DNA of 64,000 nt from Closterium sp. Naga37s-1 (GCA_947471745.1 CANJKZ010000174.1:2487501-2551500); one strand, 5' to 3'. Positions 35,001 through 48,500 are shown, numbered from the stretch's first letter. Notes: a model not told the origin generated them from the sequence alone. A program made the numbers and translations.

Positions 35001-35994
35001 CGTGGCTTATTTGCTACCTCACTCACGCAGCCGTGGCTTATTTGCTACCTCACTCACGCAGCCGTGGCTTATTTGCAACCTCACTCACGCAGCCGTGGCT
35101 TATTTGCTACCTCACTCACGCAGCCGTGGCTTATTTGCTACCTCACTCACGCAGCCGTGGCTTATTTGCTACCTCACTCACGCAGCCGTGGCTTATTTGC
35201 TACCTCACTCACGCAGCCGTGGCTTATTTGCTACCTCACTCACGCAGCCGTGGCTTATTTGCTACCTCACTCACGCAGCCGTGGCTTATTTGCTACCTCA
35301 CTCACGCAGCCGTGGCTTATTTGCTACCTCACTCACGCAGCCGTGGCTTATTTGCTACCTCACTCACGCAGCCGTGGCTTATTTGCTACCTCACTCACGC
35401 AGCCGTGGCTTATTTGCTACCTCACTCACGCAGCCGTGGCTTATTTGCTACCTCACTCACGCAGCCGTGGCTTATTTGCTACCTCACTCACGCAGCCGTG
35501 GCTTATTTGCTACCTCACTCACGCAGCCGTGGCTTATTTGCTACCTCACTCACGCAGCCGTGGCTTATTTGCTACCTCACTCACGCAGCCGTGGCTTATT
35601 TGCTACCTCACTCACGCAGCCGTGGCTTATTTGCTACCTCACTCACGCAGCCGTGGCTTATTTGCTACCTCACTCACGCAGCCGTGGCTTATTTGCTACC
35701 TCACTCACGCAGCCGTGGCTTATTTGCTACCTCACTCACGCAGCCGTGGCTTATTTGCTACCTCACTCACGCAGCCGTGGCTTATTTGCTACCTCACTCA
35801 CGCAGCCGTGGCTTATTTGCTACCTCACTCACGCAGCCGTGGCTTATTTGCTACCTCACTCACGCAGCCGTGGCTTATTTGCTACCTCACTCACGCAGCC
35901 GTGGCTTATTTGCTACCTCACTCACGCAGCCGTGGCTTATTTGCTACCTCACTCACGCAGCCGTGGCTTATTTGCTACTCACTCACGCAGCCGT
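32081..35994 (+). repeat. 31-bp satellite array, left block (about 126 units)
   Basis: Head-to-tail units of 31 bp beginning GCAGCCGTGGCTTATTTG and ending CTACCTCACTCAC, nearly all identical. About 10 units carry a T-to-A change (GCTACC to GCAACC). One unit near 32930 is 2 bp short and the last before element E is 1 bp short. Each unit holds the dyad AGCC-GT-GGCT. The unit has no stop in any plus-strand frame, so the >1000-residue open frames here are artefactual. The left edge abuts the acceptor-side DNA of the host exon at 31937. The block is the same array as 40502-64000, split by element E. Confidence 0.98.
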
Positions 35995-36292
35995 TGTTGT
36001 AATTTCATATTTCATACAACATACATAGGCTAGAAGTGTAGCACATTTATAAATTGGGGGGTTGCTTAGTGTACCCTCCAACCACATTTTGTGGTTGGTT
36101 GGGATTGGTCCTTAGCTCAACCAATCCCAACCAACACACATTTGTGGTTGCTTGGGTCACAAGCAAGCTCACCCATTGGCCAACTTATTGGCCAATAGGG
36201 TAAGCTTCCCTCTCATCTCTCTCTTGCTCATTGTTTGTACTAAAGAGCCTCTTGGCTCATTATTCAATGTATCAATTCTCTCTCTTCTAACA
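35995..36292 (+). repeat. 5' LTR of Copia E
   Basis: 298 bp, TGTTGTAATTTCATATTTC to CTCTTCTAACA. It contains the near-palindromic pairs CCAACCACA..TGTGGTTGG and TTGGCCAACTTATTGGCCAA. Confidence 0.97.
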
Positions 36293-36305
36293 TGGTATCA
36301 TGAGC

Positions 36306-37559
36306 TAATGGCTGACGCCTACCTCCCTCGGTCCTTAGGCCACCCTCTCCTCCCCGTTCCTCAGATCTAGCCCCACCCACGGAGCTGCCCTCCCTTCACG
36401 CGCCCTTTAGGCGCTGTCCTGTGCGCCCCCTAAGGCGCTGCCCTCCAAGGCACGTCCAGATCTGCAACTCCAGCGCCCAGATCTGCACTCCCCGCGCTCA
36501 GATCTGCAACTCCAGCGCCCAGATCTGCACTCCCCGCGCTCAGATCTGCAACTCCAGCGCCCAGATCTGCACTCCCTGCGACCAGATCTACTCCTCCCGC
36601 GCCTAGATCTGATCATTCCGCGCCCAGATCTGGATTCCGCGCCACCAGATCTCCTCCTCCCGCGCCCAGATCTGAACATTTCGCACCCAGATCTGCACTC
36701 CGCGCGCCCAGATCTGCACTCCGCCCGCCCAGATCCGCCCTCCGCGCGCTCAGATCTGCCCTTCGCGCAACCAGATCTGCCCTCCGCGCGACCAGATCTG
36801 CCCTCCGCACGACCAGATCTGCCCTCCGCGCGACCAGATCTGCCCTCCGCGCGACCAGATCTGCCCTCCGCGCGACCAGATCTGCATCTCCCGCGCTGAA
36901 ATCTGACCATTTCGCGCCCATCTCTGCACGTCCCGCTCGTTTGCCGCGGGCTGTCCCGCGTGCATTCGCCACGGGCTTCCCAGTCGCACGGCTGCCCTCT
37001 TCGTCCCCTCCCCCCCCCCTCTCTCCCTTCCTCCTCCCATTGTACCCGCAGCAGCATCATCAGCGGCACCTCAACGGCACCACCAGCAGCACCCTCCCCC
37101 CTTTCCTCCCCCATAGCATCGCCCTCCTCCTCCTCCACCCAACCCACCCTCCGCTCCTCCCTTCCTCCTCCCATCCTACCTGCAGCAGCACCAGCAGCAG
37201 CACCAGCAGCGGCACCACCAGCAGCACCCTTCCCCCTTGCCTCCCCCATAGCATCGCCCTCCTCCTCCACCATCCTCCTCCTCCCATCATACCTGCAGCA
37301 GCACCAGCAGCAGCACCTGCAGCGGCACCACCAGCAGCACCCTTCCCCCTTGCATCCCCCATAGCATCGCCCTCCTCCTCCTCCACCTTCCCCACCCTCC
37401 GCTCCTCCCTTCCTCCTCCCATCCTACCCGCAGCAGAATCCGCAGCGGCACCAGCTGCAGAACCAGCAGCGGCACGGGCAGCAGGGCCAGCAGCAGCATT
37501 GGCAACGGTACCCTCGCACCATCCTCCTCCTGCCCTAGCCTCTACCCACCCTCATCTCT
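36306..37559 (+). repeat. Tandem-repeat leader of Copia E
   Basis: About 36450-36900 is a 21-bp tandem array, each unit with CAGATCTG (a BglII-type site) plus CCCTCCGCGCGAC or CAACTCCAGCGCC variants. About 37040-37490 is a longer tandem repeat (roughly 130 bp) of CAGCAGCACCAGCAGC, then CCCCCATAGCATCGCCCTCC blocks. It leads directly to the gag start at 37560. Confidence 0.85.
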
Positions 37560-40167
37560 ATGGCATCGTCGTCCGATTCTTCCGTCGACCTTGCCACTGT
37601 TGACGCACTCGAGTTGCTGCCTGACAACTCTGCTGCTAATTGGCACTCTTATGCTCATTCCGTTGAGGTGCTCCTCTCGTGTGTTGTGGTCAGCGGCTAC
37701 AACCTTCGCTCGGTTGTCTTTCAGGAAGGCGGTGGACTTCAGCCCGTGGCCCCCACCGCTCCTACTGGACCTGCCCCCGCCCACCCTGGCGCCGAGCCCT
37801 CTCCCCCCGGTGATCCTCCCACCTTCGCGCCGAATGTCAACGACCCGCAGAGCTCGGAAACCGCCATTCGCACCTACCGCACCAATCTCCAAGAGCACCT
37901 GCGCCTGCAATTGCGTTACGAGGACGACAGGCGCATCTATGATGAGGCCGCTGCCCGCTACAACAAGTACCAGGAGGACCTGGACACCTACACTGCAGAA
38001 CTTGCAGACTACACCACGAAAATTAATGCCTGGCGGGTTGCTGATCGGCGTGCGCTTGCCATTCTTCTCGCCACCGTCCCCTCCTCCCTCAAACGCGAGC
38101 TCTCACCTACCTCCTCCTCCCACCTGTGGCGACTGCTAGTCGACCTTTTCGATCGGCAGGACGTTGCCACTCTTTACGCCCTTATCAAGGAGTTTGGAAC
38201 TCTCTCCATGGATTCCGCTTCTGGCGCAGCTGCTTTCACTCGCCGTGTCTTAGACCTTGCTCGGCGCCTTGCAACACTCGATGTGGTGTACCCGGACACC
38301 GTCATCTGCTGCCACCTCCTCGAGGGCCTCACACCTGCCTTCGACGCTCACAAGCTTGCTTACATGCAGCTTATCTCCAAGCACCACACCCCTGCCGAAG
38401 TCGCTCAGTGGATTATCACCACCGAAGCTGAGATCCTTCGCCACTCTTCCTCCACAGCCGCAGCAGCCCAGTCGCGCAGCAGCCGGGGTGGACGTGGCGG
38501 TGGGCGTGGGGGTGGGCGTGGTGGTGGGCGTGGGGGTGGACGAGGGGGATCAGCAGGTCGCGGTGGTGCTGGCAGCAGTGGTGCGGGTCGTGGTACGGCA
38601 GCTGCCTTTCCTCCCTATCAGTACCTGCCTCGCTACGGTCCCACTCAGGGACAGCGCTGCGGCCAAACCACCCATGCCACTGAGACGTGCTTCAAGGCAC
38701 TCAGTGATGAGTGGTTTGCCCGTGGCAACACCGGCACCCCTCCTCGCTGGTCCGCCCTCAACCCTCGCCCCACTCCCCTTGAGGTCCGTTCCTCTCCCCT
38801 TTATGAACCTCCCTCCTCCACCCACGCCCACCAGGCCCTCGCCCCTCCCCAACAGCAGCACCAGCAGCAGCAACAGCAGCAGCAGCTTGGGAATCAGCAG
38901 CAGGGGTCACAGCAGTATGGGCAGCAGCTTCTCCTCTCTCAGCTCCAGCAGCAGCTCCAGCATCTCCAGCAGCAGCTCGACCTCCAGCCGCAACTGCCCC
39001 TCCTCCCTCCTCCTCCGGTTTCCCAGCAGCAGCCCTTTCCTACCTGGACTGCTGGGAATGCTGCCTCTGCAGCCCATCTCTCGGGTGCGTCCCCGACGCC
39101 GTCTGCAAGTGGCAGTGTGACCGCTTTCCCTTCCTCTGGTTTTGTTGGTCTATTAGGTCAACCTGAATCTGTTGCATCTCCCATGTACCCTTCTTCTGCT
39201 AATGAAACTTCGTTCCAGTACTCTGCCTCACCTTCCTCCACCATTGACTTCGTTCTGGACAGTGGAGCCACTGACACTGTCCTTCGCGACGCTGGTACAC
39301 TGCGCCCTCTCCCCACACCAACCTCCCTCCTCGGCGCTGATAGCAGTTTTTCCATCCCTTGTCACAACACCTCCACCCTTCCCTGTCCTCTCTTTCCCTC
39401 AGGTACTGTCACCGGTCTCCACATTCCCTCCCTTCGTACTAACCTCCTCTCCCAAAGGTCCCTCCAACAAGCCATGATCACCACTCTCATCCCAGGTGGT
39501 GCTAACCATTGTGACCTATACCAAACCTCCACAGGTCGTTTTCTCGCCCGTATTCCCTATTGTCCTCGCTCCCGTCTGTACACCCTTCGGGTTCCCCGCC
39601 CCCTCACCTTCCAAGTTGCCTCCCCCCCCCTCCTTCCCCCCCCCCCTCCCCTCCCTCCCACTAACCCGCCCCTCCCCACCTCTTCTCAGTGGCTACAGTG
39701 ACTCCTCCTGGGCTGATTCCCGGCCAGATCGTCGCTCCTCCCAGGGCTATGGCTTCTCTCTTGGCAGCGGCCTTATCAGCTGGCGCTCCACCCGCTCCTC
39801 GGCTGCAGCCCTCTCCTCCTGCGAGGCGGAATTGTATGCCGCCACCATGGCTGCGCAAGAGGCCCGCTGGCTCACCTTCCTTCTTGAGGAACTTGGTGCC
39901 CCCCAGCGCTGTCCCACAATTTGGTGTGACAATGCTAGTACCATTCACCTCACCAAAGATGCTGTGTTTCACGGGCGCTCCAAGCACATTGAGCTCCGTC
40001 ATTTCTTCATTCGCGATCTTGTTCAGGCGGGGCACCTTCGCCTCGACAAGGTTGACTCGGCGGCCAACCTTGCCGACATCTTCACAAAAGCTCTTCCTCA
40101 TGCCGCTCACTCTTTCCTACTTCGTCTTCTTGGCCTCACTCCTCCTAAGTCGCCTCCCGCCTCTTGA
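37560..40167 (+). pseudogene. gag, protease and RNase H region of Copia E
   Basis: Gag begins MASSSDSSVDLATVDALELL at 37560. The capsid-like UBN2-type part is about 38050-38450 (for example LWRLLVDLFDRQDVATLYAL), then an Arg/Gly-rich tract about 38480-38610, a short Cys/His cluster about 38655-38695 and a Gln-rich stretch about 38840-39000. Protease (VLDSGATDTVLRDAG) is near 39250. RNase H covers about 39690-40110 (SSWADS, SSCEAELYAA, WCDNAS, NLADIFTKALP) and ends at 40167. Integrase and reverse transcriptase are not seen. Any movement would depend on a complete relative supplying them. Confidence 0.88.
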
Positions 40168-40203
40168 TTCTAGCCTTCTAGCCTTATGCATGTTGGGGGG
40201 TTG

Positions 40204-40501
40204 TGTTGTAATTTCATATTTCATACAACATACATAGGCTAGAAGTGTAGCACATTTATAAATTGGGGGGTTGCTTAGTGTACCCTCCAACCACATTTTG
40301 TGGTTGGTTGGGATTGGTCCTTAGCTCAACCAATCCCAACCAACACACATTTGTGGTTGCTTGGGTCACAAGCAAGCTCACCCATTGGCCAACTTATTGG
40401 CCAATAGGGTAAGCTTCCCTCTCATCTCTCTCTTGCTCATTGTTTGTACTAAAGAGCCTCTTGGCTCATTATTCAATGTATCAATTCTCTCTCTTCTAAC
40501 A
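40204..40501 (+). repeat. 3' LTR of Copia E
   Basis: 298 bp, read as identical to the 5' LTR. The satellite resumes immediately after it with the GCCGT duplication. Confidence 0.97.
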
Positions 40502-42574
40502 GCCGTGGCTTATTTGCTACCTCACTCACGCAGCCGTGGCTTATTTGCTACCTCACTCACGCAGCCGTGGCTTATTTGCTACCTCACTCACGCAGCCGTG
40601 GCTTATTTGCTACCTCACTCACGCAGCCGTGGCTTATGTGCTACCTCACTCACGCAGCCGTGGCTTATTTGCTACCTCACTCACGCAGCCGTGGCTTATT
40701 TGCTACCTCACTCACGCAGCCGTGGCTTATTTGCAACCTCACTCACGCAGCCGTGGCTTATTTGCTACCTCACTCACGCAGCCGTGGCTTATTTGCAACC
40801 TCACTCACGCAGCCGTGGCTTATTTGCTACCTCACTCACGCAGCCGTGGCTTATTTGCTACCTCACTCACGCAGCCGTGGCTTATTTGCTACCTCACTCA
40901 CGCAGCCGTGGCTTATTTGCTACCTCACTCACGCAGCCGTGGCTTATTTGCTACCTCACTCACGCAGCCGTGGCTTATTTGCTACCTCACTCACGCAGCC
41001 GTGGCTTATTTGCTACCTCACTCACGCAGCCGTGGCTTATTTGCAACCTCACTCACGCAGCCGTGGCTTATTTGCTACCTCACTCACGCAGCCGTGGCTT
41101 ATTTGCTACCTCACTCACGCAGCCGTGGCTTATTTGCTACCTCACTCACGCAGCCGTGGCTTATTTGCTACCTCACTCACGCAGCCGTGGCTTATTTGCT
41201 ACCTCACTCACGCAGCCATGGCTTATTTGCTACCTCACTCACGCAGCCGTGGCTTATTTGCTACCTCACTCACGCAGCCGTGGCTTATTTGCTACCTCAC
41301 TCACGCAGCCGTGGCTTATTTGCTACCTCACTCACGCAGCCGTGGCTTATTTGCTACCTCACTCACGCAGCCGTGGCTTATTTGCTACCTCACTCACGCA
41401 GCCATGGCTTATTTGCTACCTCACTCACGCAGCCGTGGCTTATTTGCTACCTCACTCACGCAGCCGTGGCTTATTTGCTACCTCACTCACGCAGCCGTGG
41501 CTTATTTGCTACCTCACTCACGCAGCCGTGGCTTATTTGCTACCTCACTCACGCAGCCGTGGCTTGTTTGCAACCTCACTCACGCAGCCGTGGCTTATTT
41601 GCTACCTCACTCACGCAGCCGTGGCTTATTTGCAACCTCATTCACGCAGCCGTGGCTTATTTGCTACCTCACTCACGCAGCCGTGGCTTATTTGCAACCT
41701 CACTCACGCAGCCGTGGCTTATTTGCTACCTCCCTCACGCAGCCGTGGCTTATTTGCAACCTCACTCACGCAGCCGTGGCTTATTTGCTACCTCACTCAC
41801 GCAGCCGTGGCTTATTTGCAACCTCACTCACGCAGCCGTGGCTTATTTGCTACCTCACTCACGCAGCCGTGGCTTATTTGCTACCTCACTCACGCAGCCG
41901 TGGCTTATTTGCTACCTCACTCACGCAGCCGTGGCTTATTTGCTACCTCACTCACGCAGCCGTGGCTTATTTGCAACCTCACTCACGCAGCCGTGGCTTA
42001 TTTGCTACCTCACTCACGCAGCCGTGGCTTATTTGCTACCTCACTCACGCAGCCGTGGCTTATTTGCTACCTCACTCACGCAGCCGTGGCTTATTTGCTA
42101 CCTCACTCACGCAGCCGTGGCTTATTTGCAACCTCACTCACGCAGCCGTGGCTTATTTGCTACCTCACTCACGCAGCCGTGGCTTATTTGCTACCTCACT
42201 CACGCAGCCGTGGCTTATTTGCAACCTCACTCACGCAGCCGTGGCTTATTTGCTACCTCACTCACGCAGCCGTGGCTTATTTGCTACCTCACTCACGCAG
42301 CCGTGGCTTATTTGCTACCTCACTCACGCAGCCGTGGCTTATTTGCTACCTCACTCACGCAGCCGTGGCTTATTTGCTACCTCACTCACGCGGCCGTGGC
42401 TTATTTGCTACCTCACTCACGCAGCCGTGGCTTATTTGCTACCTCACTCACGCGGCCGTGGCTTATTTGCTACCTCACTCACGCAGCCGTGGCTTATTTG
42501 CAACCTCACTCACGCAGCCGTGGCTTATTTGCTACCTCACTCACGCAGCAGTGGCTCATTTGCTACCTCACTCA

Positions 42575-45500
42575 GGCAGCCGTGGCTTATTTGCTACCTC
42601 ACTCACGCAGCCGTGGCTCATTTGCTACCTCACTCACGCAGCCAGGGCTTATTTGCAACCTCACTCACTCAGCCGTGGCTTATTTGCTACCTCACTCATG
42701 CAGCCGTGGCTTATTTGCTACCTCACTCACGCAGCCGTGGCTTATTTGCTACCTCACTCACGCAGCCGTGGCTTATTTGCAACCTCACTCACGCAGCCGT
42801 GGCTTATTTGCTACCTCACTCACGCAGCCGTGGCTTATTTGCAACCTCACTCACGCAGCCGTGGCTTATTTGCTACCTCACTCACGCAGCCGTGGCTTAT
42901 TTGCTACCTCACTCACGCAGCCGTGGCTTATTTGCTACCTCACTCACGCAGCCGTGGCTTATTTGCTACCTCACTCACGCAGCCGTGGCTTATTTGCAAC
43001 CTCACTCACGCAGCCGTGGCTTATTTGCAACCTCACTCACGCAGCCGTGGCTTATTTGCTACCTCACTCACGCAGCCGTGGCTTATTTGCTACCTCACTC
43101 ACGCAGCCGTGGCTTATTTGCTACCTCACTCACGCAGCCGTGGCTTATTTGCTACCTCACTCACGCAGCCGTGGCTTATTTGCTACCTCACTCACGCAGC
43201 CGTGGCTTATTTGCTACCTCACTCACGCAGCCGTGGCTTATTTGCTGCCTCACTCACGCAGCCGTGGCTTATTTGCAACCTCACTCACGCAGCCGTGGCT
43301 TATTTGCTACCTCACTCACGCAGCCGTGGCTTATTTGCTACCTCACTCACGCAGCCGTGGCTTATTTGCTACCTCACTCACGCAGCCGTGGCTTATTTGC
43401 TACCTCACTCACGCAGCCGTGGCTTATTTGCTACCTCACTCACGCAGCCGTGGCTTATTTGCTACCTCACTCACGCAGCCGTGGCTTATTTGCTACCTCA
43501 CTCAGGCAGCCGTGGCTTATTTGCTACCTCACTCACGCAGCCGTGGCTCATTTGCTACCTCACTCACGCAGCCAGGGCTTATTTGCAACCTCACTCACGC
43601 AGCCGTGGCTTATTTGCTACCTCACTCACGCAGCCGTGGCTTATTTGCTACCTCACTCACGCAGCCGTGGCTTATTTGCTACCTCACTCAGGCAGCCGTG
43701 GCTTATTTGCAACCTCACTCACGCAGCCGTGGCTTATTTGCTACCTCACTCACGCAGCCGTGGCTTATTTGCAACCTCACTCACGCAGCCGTGGCTTATT
43801 TTCTACCTCACTCACGCAGCCGTGGCTTATTTGCAACCTCACTCACGCAGCCGTGGCTTATTTGCTACCTCACTCACGCAGCCGTGGCTTATTTGCTACC
43901 TCACTCACGCAGCCGTGGCTTATTTGCTACCTCACTCACGCGGCCGTGGCTTATTTGCTACCTCACTCACACAGCCGTGGCTTATTTGCAACCTCACTCA
44001 CGCGGCCGTGGCTTATTTGCTACCTCACTCACGCAGCCGTGGCTTATTTGCTACCTCACTCACGCAGCCGTGGCTTATTTGCTACCTCACTCACGCGGCC
44101 GTGGCTTATTTGCTACCTCACTCACGCAGCCGTGGCTTATTTGCAACCTCACTCACGTGGCCGTGGCTTATTTGCTACCTCACTCACGCAGCCGTGGCTT
44201 ATTTGCTACCTCACTCAGGCAGCCGTGGCTTATTTGCTACCTCACTCACGCAGCCGTGGCTCATTTGCTACCTCACTCACGCAGCCAGGGCTTATTTGCA
44301 ACCTCACTCACGCAGCCGTGGCTTATTTGCTACCTCACTCACGCAGCCGTGGCTTATTTGCTACCTCACTCACGCAGCCATGGCTTATTTGCTACCTCAC
44401 TCACGCAGCCGTGGCTTATTTGCTACCTCACTCACGCAGCCGTGGCTTATTTGCTACCTCACTCACGCAGCCGTGGCTTATTTGCAACCTCACTCACGCA
44501 GCCGTGGCTTATTTGCTACCTCACTCACGCAGCCGTGGCTTATTTGCTACCTCACTCACGCAGCCGTGGCTTATTTGCTACCTCACTCACGCAGCCGTGG
44601 CTTATTTGCTACCTCACTCACGCAGCCGTGGCTTATTTGCTACCTCACTCACGCAGCCGTGGCTTATTTGCTACCTCACTCACGCAGCCGTGGCTTATTT
44701 GCTACCTCACTCACGCAGCCGTGGCTTATTTGCTACCTCACTCACGCAGCCGTGGCTTATTTGCTACCTCACTCACGCAGCCGTGGCTTATTTGCTACCT
44801 CACTCACGCAGCCGTGGCTTATTTGCTACCTCACTCACGCAGCCATGGCTTATTTGCTACCTCACTCACGCAGCCGTGGCTTATTTGCTACCTCACTCAC
44901 GCAGCCGTGGCATATTTGCAACCTCATTCACGCAGCCGTGGCTTATTTGCTACCTCACTCACGCAGCCGTGGCTTATTTGCTACCTCACTCACGCAGCCG
45001 TGGCTTATTTGCTACCTCACTCACGCAGCCGTGGCTTATTTGCTACCTCACTCACGCAGCCGTGGCTTATTTGCTACCTCACTCACGCAGCCGTGGCTTA
45101 TTTGCTACCTCACTCACGCAGCCGTGGCTTATTTGCTACCTCACTCACGCAGCCGTGGCTTATTTGCTACCTCACTCACGCAGCCGTGGCTTATTTGCTA
45201 CCTCACTCACGCAGCCGTGGCTTATTTGCTACCTCACTCACGCAGCCGTGGCTTATTTGCAACCTCACTCACGCAGCCGTGGCTTATTTGCTACCTCACT
45301 CACGCAGCCGTGGCTTATTTGCTACCTCACTCACGCAGCCGTGGCTTATTTGCTACCTCACTCACGCAGCCGTGGCTTATTTGCTACCTCACTCACGCAG
45401 CCGTGGCTTATTTGCTACCTCACTCACGCAGCCGTGGCTTATTTGCTACCTCACTCACGCAGCCGTGGCTTATTTGCTACCTCACTCAGGCAGCCGTGGC

Positions 45501-48500
45501 TTATTTGCTACCTCACTCACGCAGCCGTGGCTCATTTGCTACCTCACTCACGCAGCCAGGGCTTATTTGCAACCTCACTCACGCAGCCGTGGCTTATTTG
45601 CTACCTCACTCACGCAGCCGTGGCTTATTTGCTACCTCACTCACGCAGCCGTGGCTTATTTGCTACCTCACTCACGCAGCCGTGGCTTATTTGCTACCTC
45701 ACTCACGCAGCCGTGGCTTATTTGCTACCTCACTCACGCAGCCGTGGCTTATTTGCTACCTCACTCACGCAGCCGTGGCTTATTTGCTACCTCACTCACG
45801 CAGCCGTGGCTTATTTGCTACCTCACTCACGCAGCCGTGGCTTATTTGCAACCTCACTCACGCAGCCGTGGCTTATTTGCAACCTCACTCACGCAGCCGT
45901 GGCTTATTTGCTACCTCACTCACGCAGCCGTGGCTTATTTGCTACCTCACTCACGCAGCCGTGGCTTATTTGCTACCTCACTCACGCAGCCGTGGCTTAT
46001 TTGCTACCTCACTCACGCAGCCGTGGCTTATTTGCTACCTCACTCACGCAGCCGTGGCTTATTTGCTACCTCACTCACGCAGCCGTGGCTTATTTGCTGC
46101 CTCACTCACGCAGCCGTGGCTTATTTGCAACCTCACTCACGCAGCCGTGGCTTATTTGCTACCTCACTCATGCAGCCGTGGCTTATTTGCTACCTCACTC
46201 ACGCAGCCGTGGCTTATTTGCTACCTCACTCACGCAGCCGTGGCTTATTTGCTACCTCACTCACGCAGCCGTGGCTTATTTGCTACCTCACTCACGCAGC
46301 CGTGGCTTATTTGCTACCTCACTCACGCAGCCGTGGCTTATTTGCTACCTCACTCAGGCAGCCGTGGCTTATTTGCTACCTCACTCACGCAGCCGTGGCT
46401 CATTTGCTACCTCACTCACGCAGCCAGGGCTTATTTGCAACCTCACTCACGCAGCCGTGGCTTATTTGCTACCTCACTCACGCAGCCGTGGCTTATTTGC
46501 TACCTCACTCACGCAGCCGTGGCTTATTTGCTACCTCACTCAGGCAGCCGTGGCTTATTTGCAACCTCACTCACGCAGCCGTGGCTTATTTGCTACCTCA
46601 CTCACGCAGCCGTGGCTTATTTGCAACCTCACTCACGCAGCCGTGGCTTATTTTCTACCTCACTCACGCAGCCGTGGCTTATTTGCAACCTCACTCACGC
46701 AGCCGTGGCTTATTTGCTACCTCACTCACGCAGCCGTGGCTTATTTTCTACCTCACTCACGCAGCCGTGGCTTATTTGCTACCTCACTCACGCGGCCGTG
46801 GCTTATTTGCTACCTCACTCACACAGCCGTGGCTTATTTGCTACCTCACTCACGCAGCCGTGGCTTATTTGCTACCTCACTCACGCAGCCGTGGCTTATT
46901 TGCTACCTCACTCACGCAGCCATGGCTTATTTGCTACCTCACTCACGCAGCCGTGGCTTATTTGCTACCTCACTCACGCAGCCGTGGCATATTTGCAACC
47001 TCATTCACGCAGCCGTGGCTTATTTGCTACCTCACTCACGCAGCCGTGGCTTATTTGCTACCTCACTCACGCAGCCGTGGCTTATTTGCTACCTCACTCA
47101 CGCAGCCGTGGCTTATTTGCTACCTCACTCACGCAGCCGTGGCTTATTTGCTACCTCACTCACGCAGCCGTGGCTTATTTGCTACCTCACTCACGCAGCC
47201 GTGGCTTATTTGCTACCTCACTCACGCAGCCGTGGCTTATTTGCTACCTCACTCACGCAGCCGTGGCTTATTTGCTACCTCACTCACGCAGCCGTGGCTT
47301 ATTTGCTACCTCACTCACGCAGCCGTGGCTTATTTGCAACCTCACTCACGCAGCCGTGGCTTATTTGCTACCTCACTCACGCAGCCGTGGCTTATTTGCT
47401 ACCTCACTCACGCAGCCGTGGCTTATTTGCTACCTCACTCACGCAGCCGTGGCTTATTTGCTACCTCACTCACGCAGCCGTGGCTTATTTGCTACCTCAC
47501 TCACGCAGCCGTGGCTTATTTGCTACCTCACTCACGCAGCCGTGGCTTATTTGCTACCTCACTCAGGCAGCCGTGGCTTATTTGCTACCTCACTCACGCA
47601 GCCGTGGCTCATTTGCTACCTCACTCACGCAGCCAGGGCTTATTTGCAACCTCACTCACGCAGCCGTGGCTTATTTGCTACCTCACTCACGCAGCCGTGG
47701 CTTATTTGCTACCTCACTCACGCAGCCGTGGCTTATTTGCTACCTCACTCACGCAGCCGTGGCTTATTTGCTACCTCACTCACGCAGCCGTGGCTTATTT
47801 GCTACCTCACTCACGCAGCCGTGGCTTATTTGCTACCTCACTCACGCAGCCGTGGCTTATTTGCTACCTCACTCACGCAGCCGTGGCTTATTTGCTACCT
47901 CACTCACGCAGCCGTGGCTTATTTGCAACCTCACTCACGCAGCCGTGGCTTATTTGCAACCTCACTCACGCAGCCGTGGCTTATTTGCTACCTCACTCAC
48001 GCAGCCGTGGCTTATTTGCTACCTCACTCACGCAGCCGTGGCTTATTTGCTACCTCACTCACGCAGCCGTGGCTTATTTGCTACCTCACTCACGCAGCCG
48101 TGGCTTATTTGCTACCTCACTCACGCAGCCGTGGCTTATTTGCTACCTCACTCACGCAGCCGTGGCTTATTTGCTGCCTCACTCACGCAGCCGTGGCTTA
48201 TTTGCAACCTCACTCACGCAGCCGTGGCTTATTTGCTACCTCACTCATGCAGCCGTGGCTTATTTGCTACCTCACTCACGCAGCCGTGGCTTATTTGCTA
48301 CCTCACTCACGCAGCCGTGGCTTATTTGCTACCTCACTCACGCAGCCGTGGCTTATTTGCTACCTCACTCACGCAGCCGTGGCTTATTTGCTACCTCACT
48401 CACGCAGCCGTGGCTTATTTGCTACCTCACTCAGGCAGCCGTGGCTTATTTGCTACCTCACTCACGCAGCCGTGGCTCATTTGCTACCTCACTCACGCAG

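Larger units (their letters stand above)
35995..40501 (+). mobile_element. Copia LTR element E, very young, reduced
   Basis: 4507 bp inserted in the satellite. The LTRs, 35995-36292 and 40204-40501, are 298 bp each and read as identical. The target duplication GCCGT (35990-35994 and 40502-40506) is part of the satellite unit. The primer site TGGTATCATGAGC starts at 36293, and a purine tract GTTGGGGGGTTG ends at 40203. Parts seen are gag, protease and RNase H. Integrase and reverse transcriptase were not found, so it is a broken, non-autonomous copy. The RNase H type is Copia, but the LTRs and gag are unlike elements A-D, so it is a separate lineage. Confidence 0.95.

Noticed and set aside
31976-36033. 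Open frames of 1231-1350 residues over the satellite, in all three plus frames
   Set aside because: They arise from a stop-free 31-bp unit whose length is not a multiple of three. The same peptide cycle appears in every frame, with no codon bias or start context.
36407-37273. Minus-strand open frame with RSGRAEGRSG repeats
   Set aside because: It is antisense to the 21-bp leader array of element E and purely compositional.
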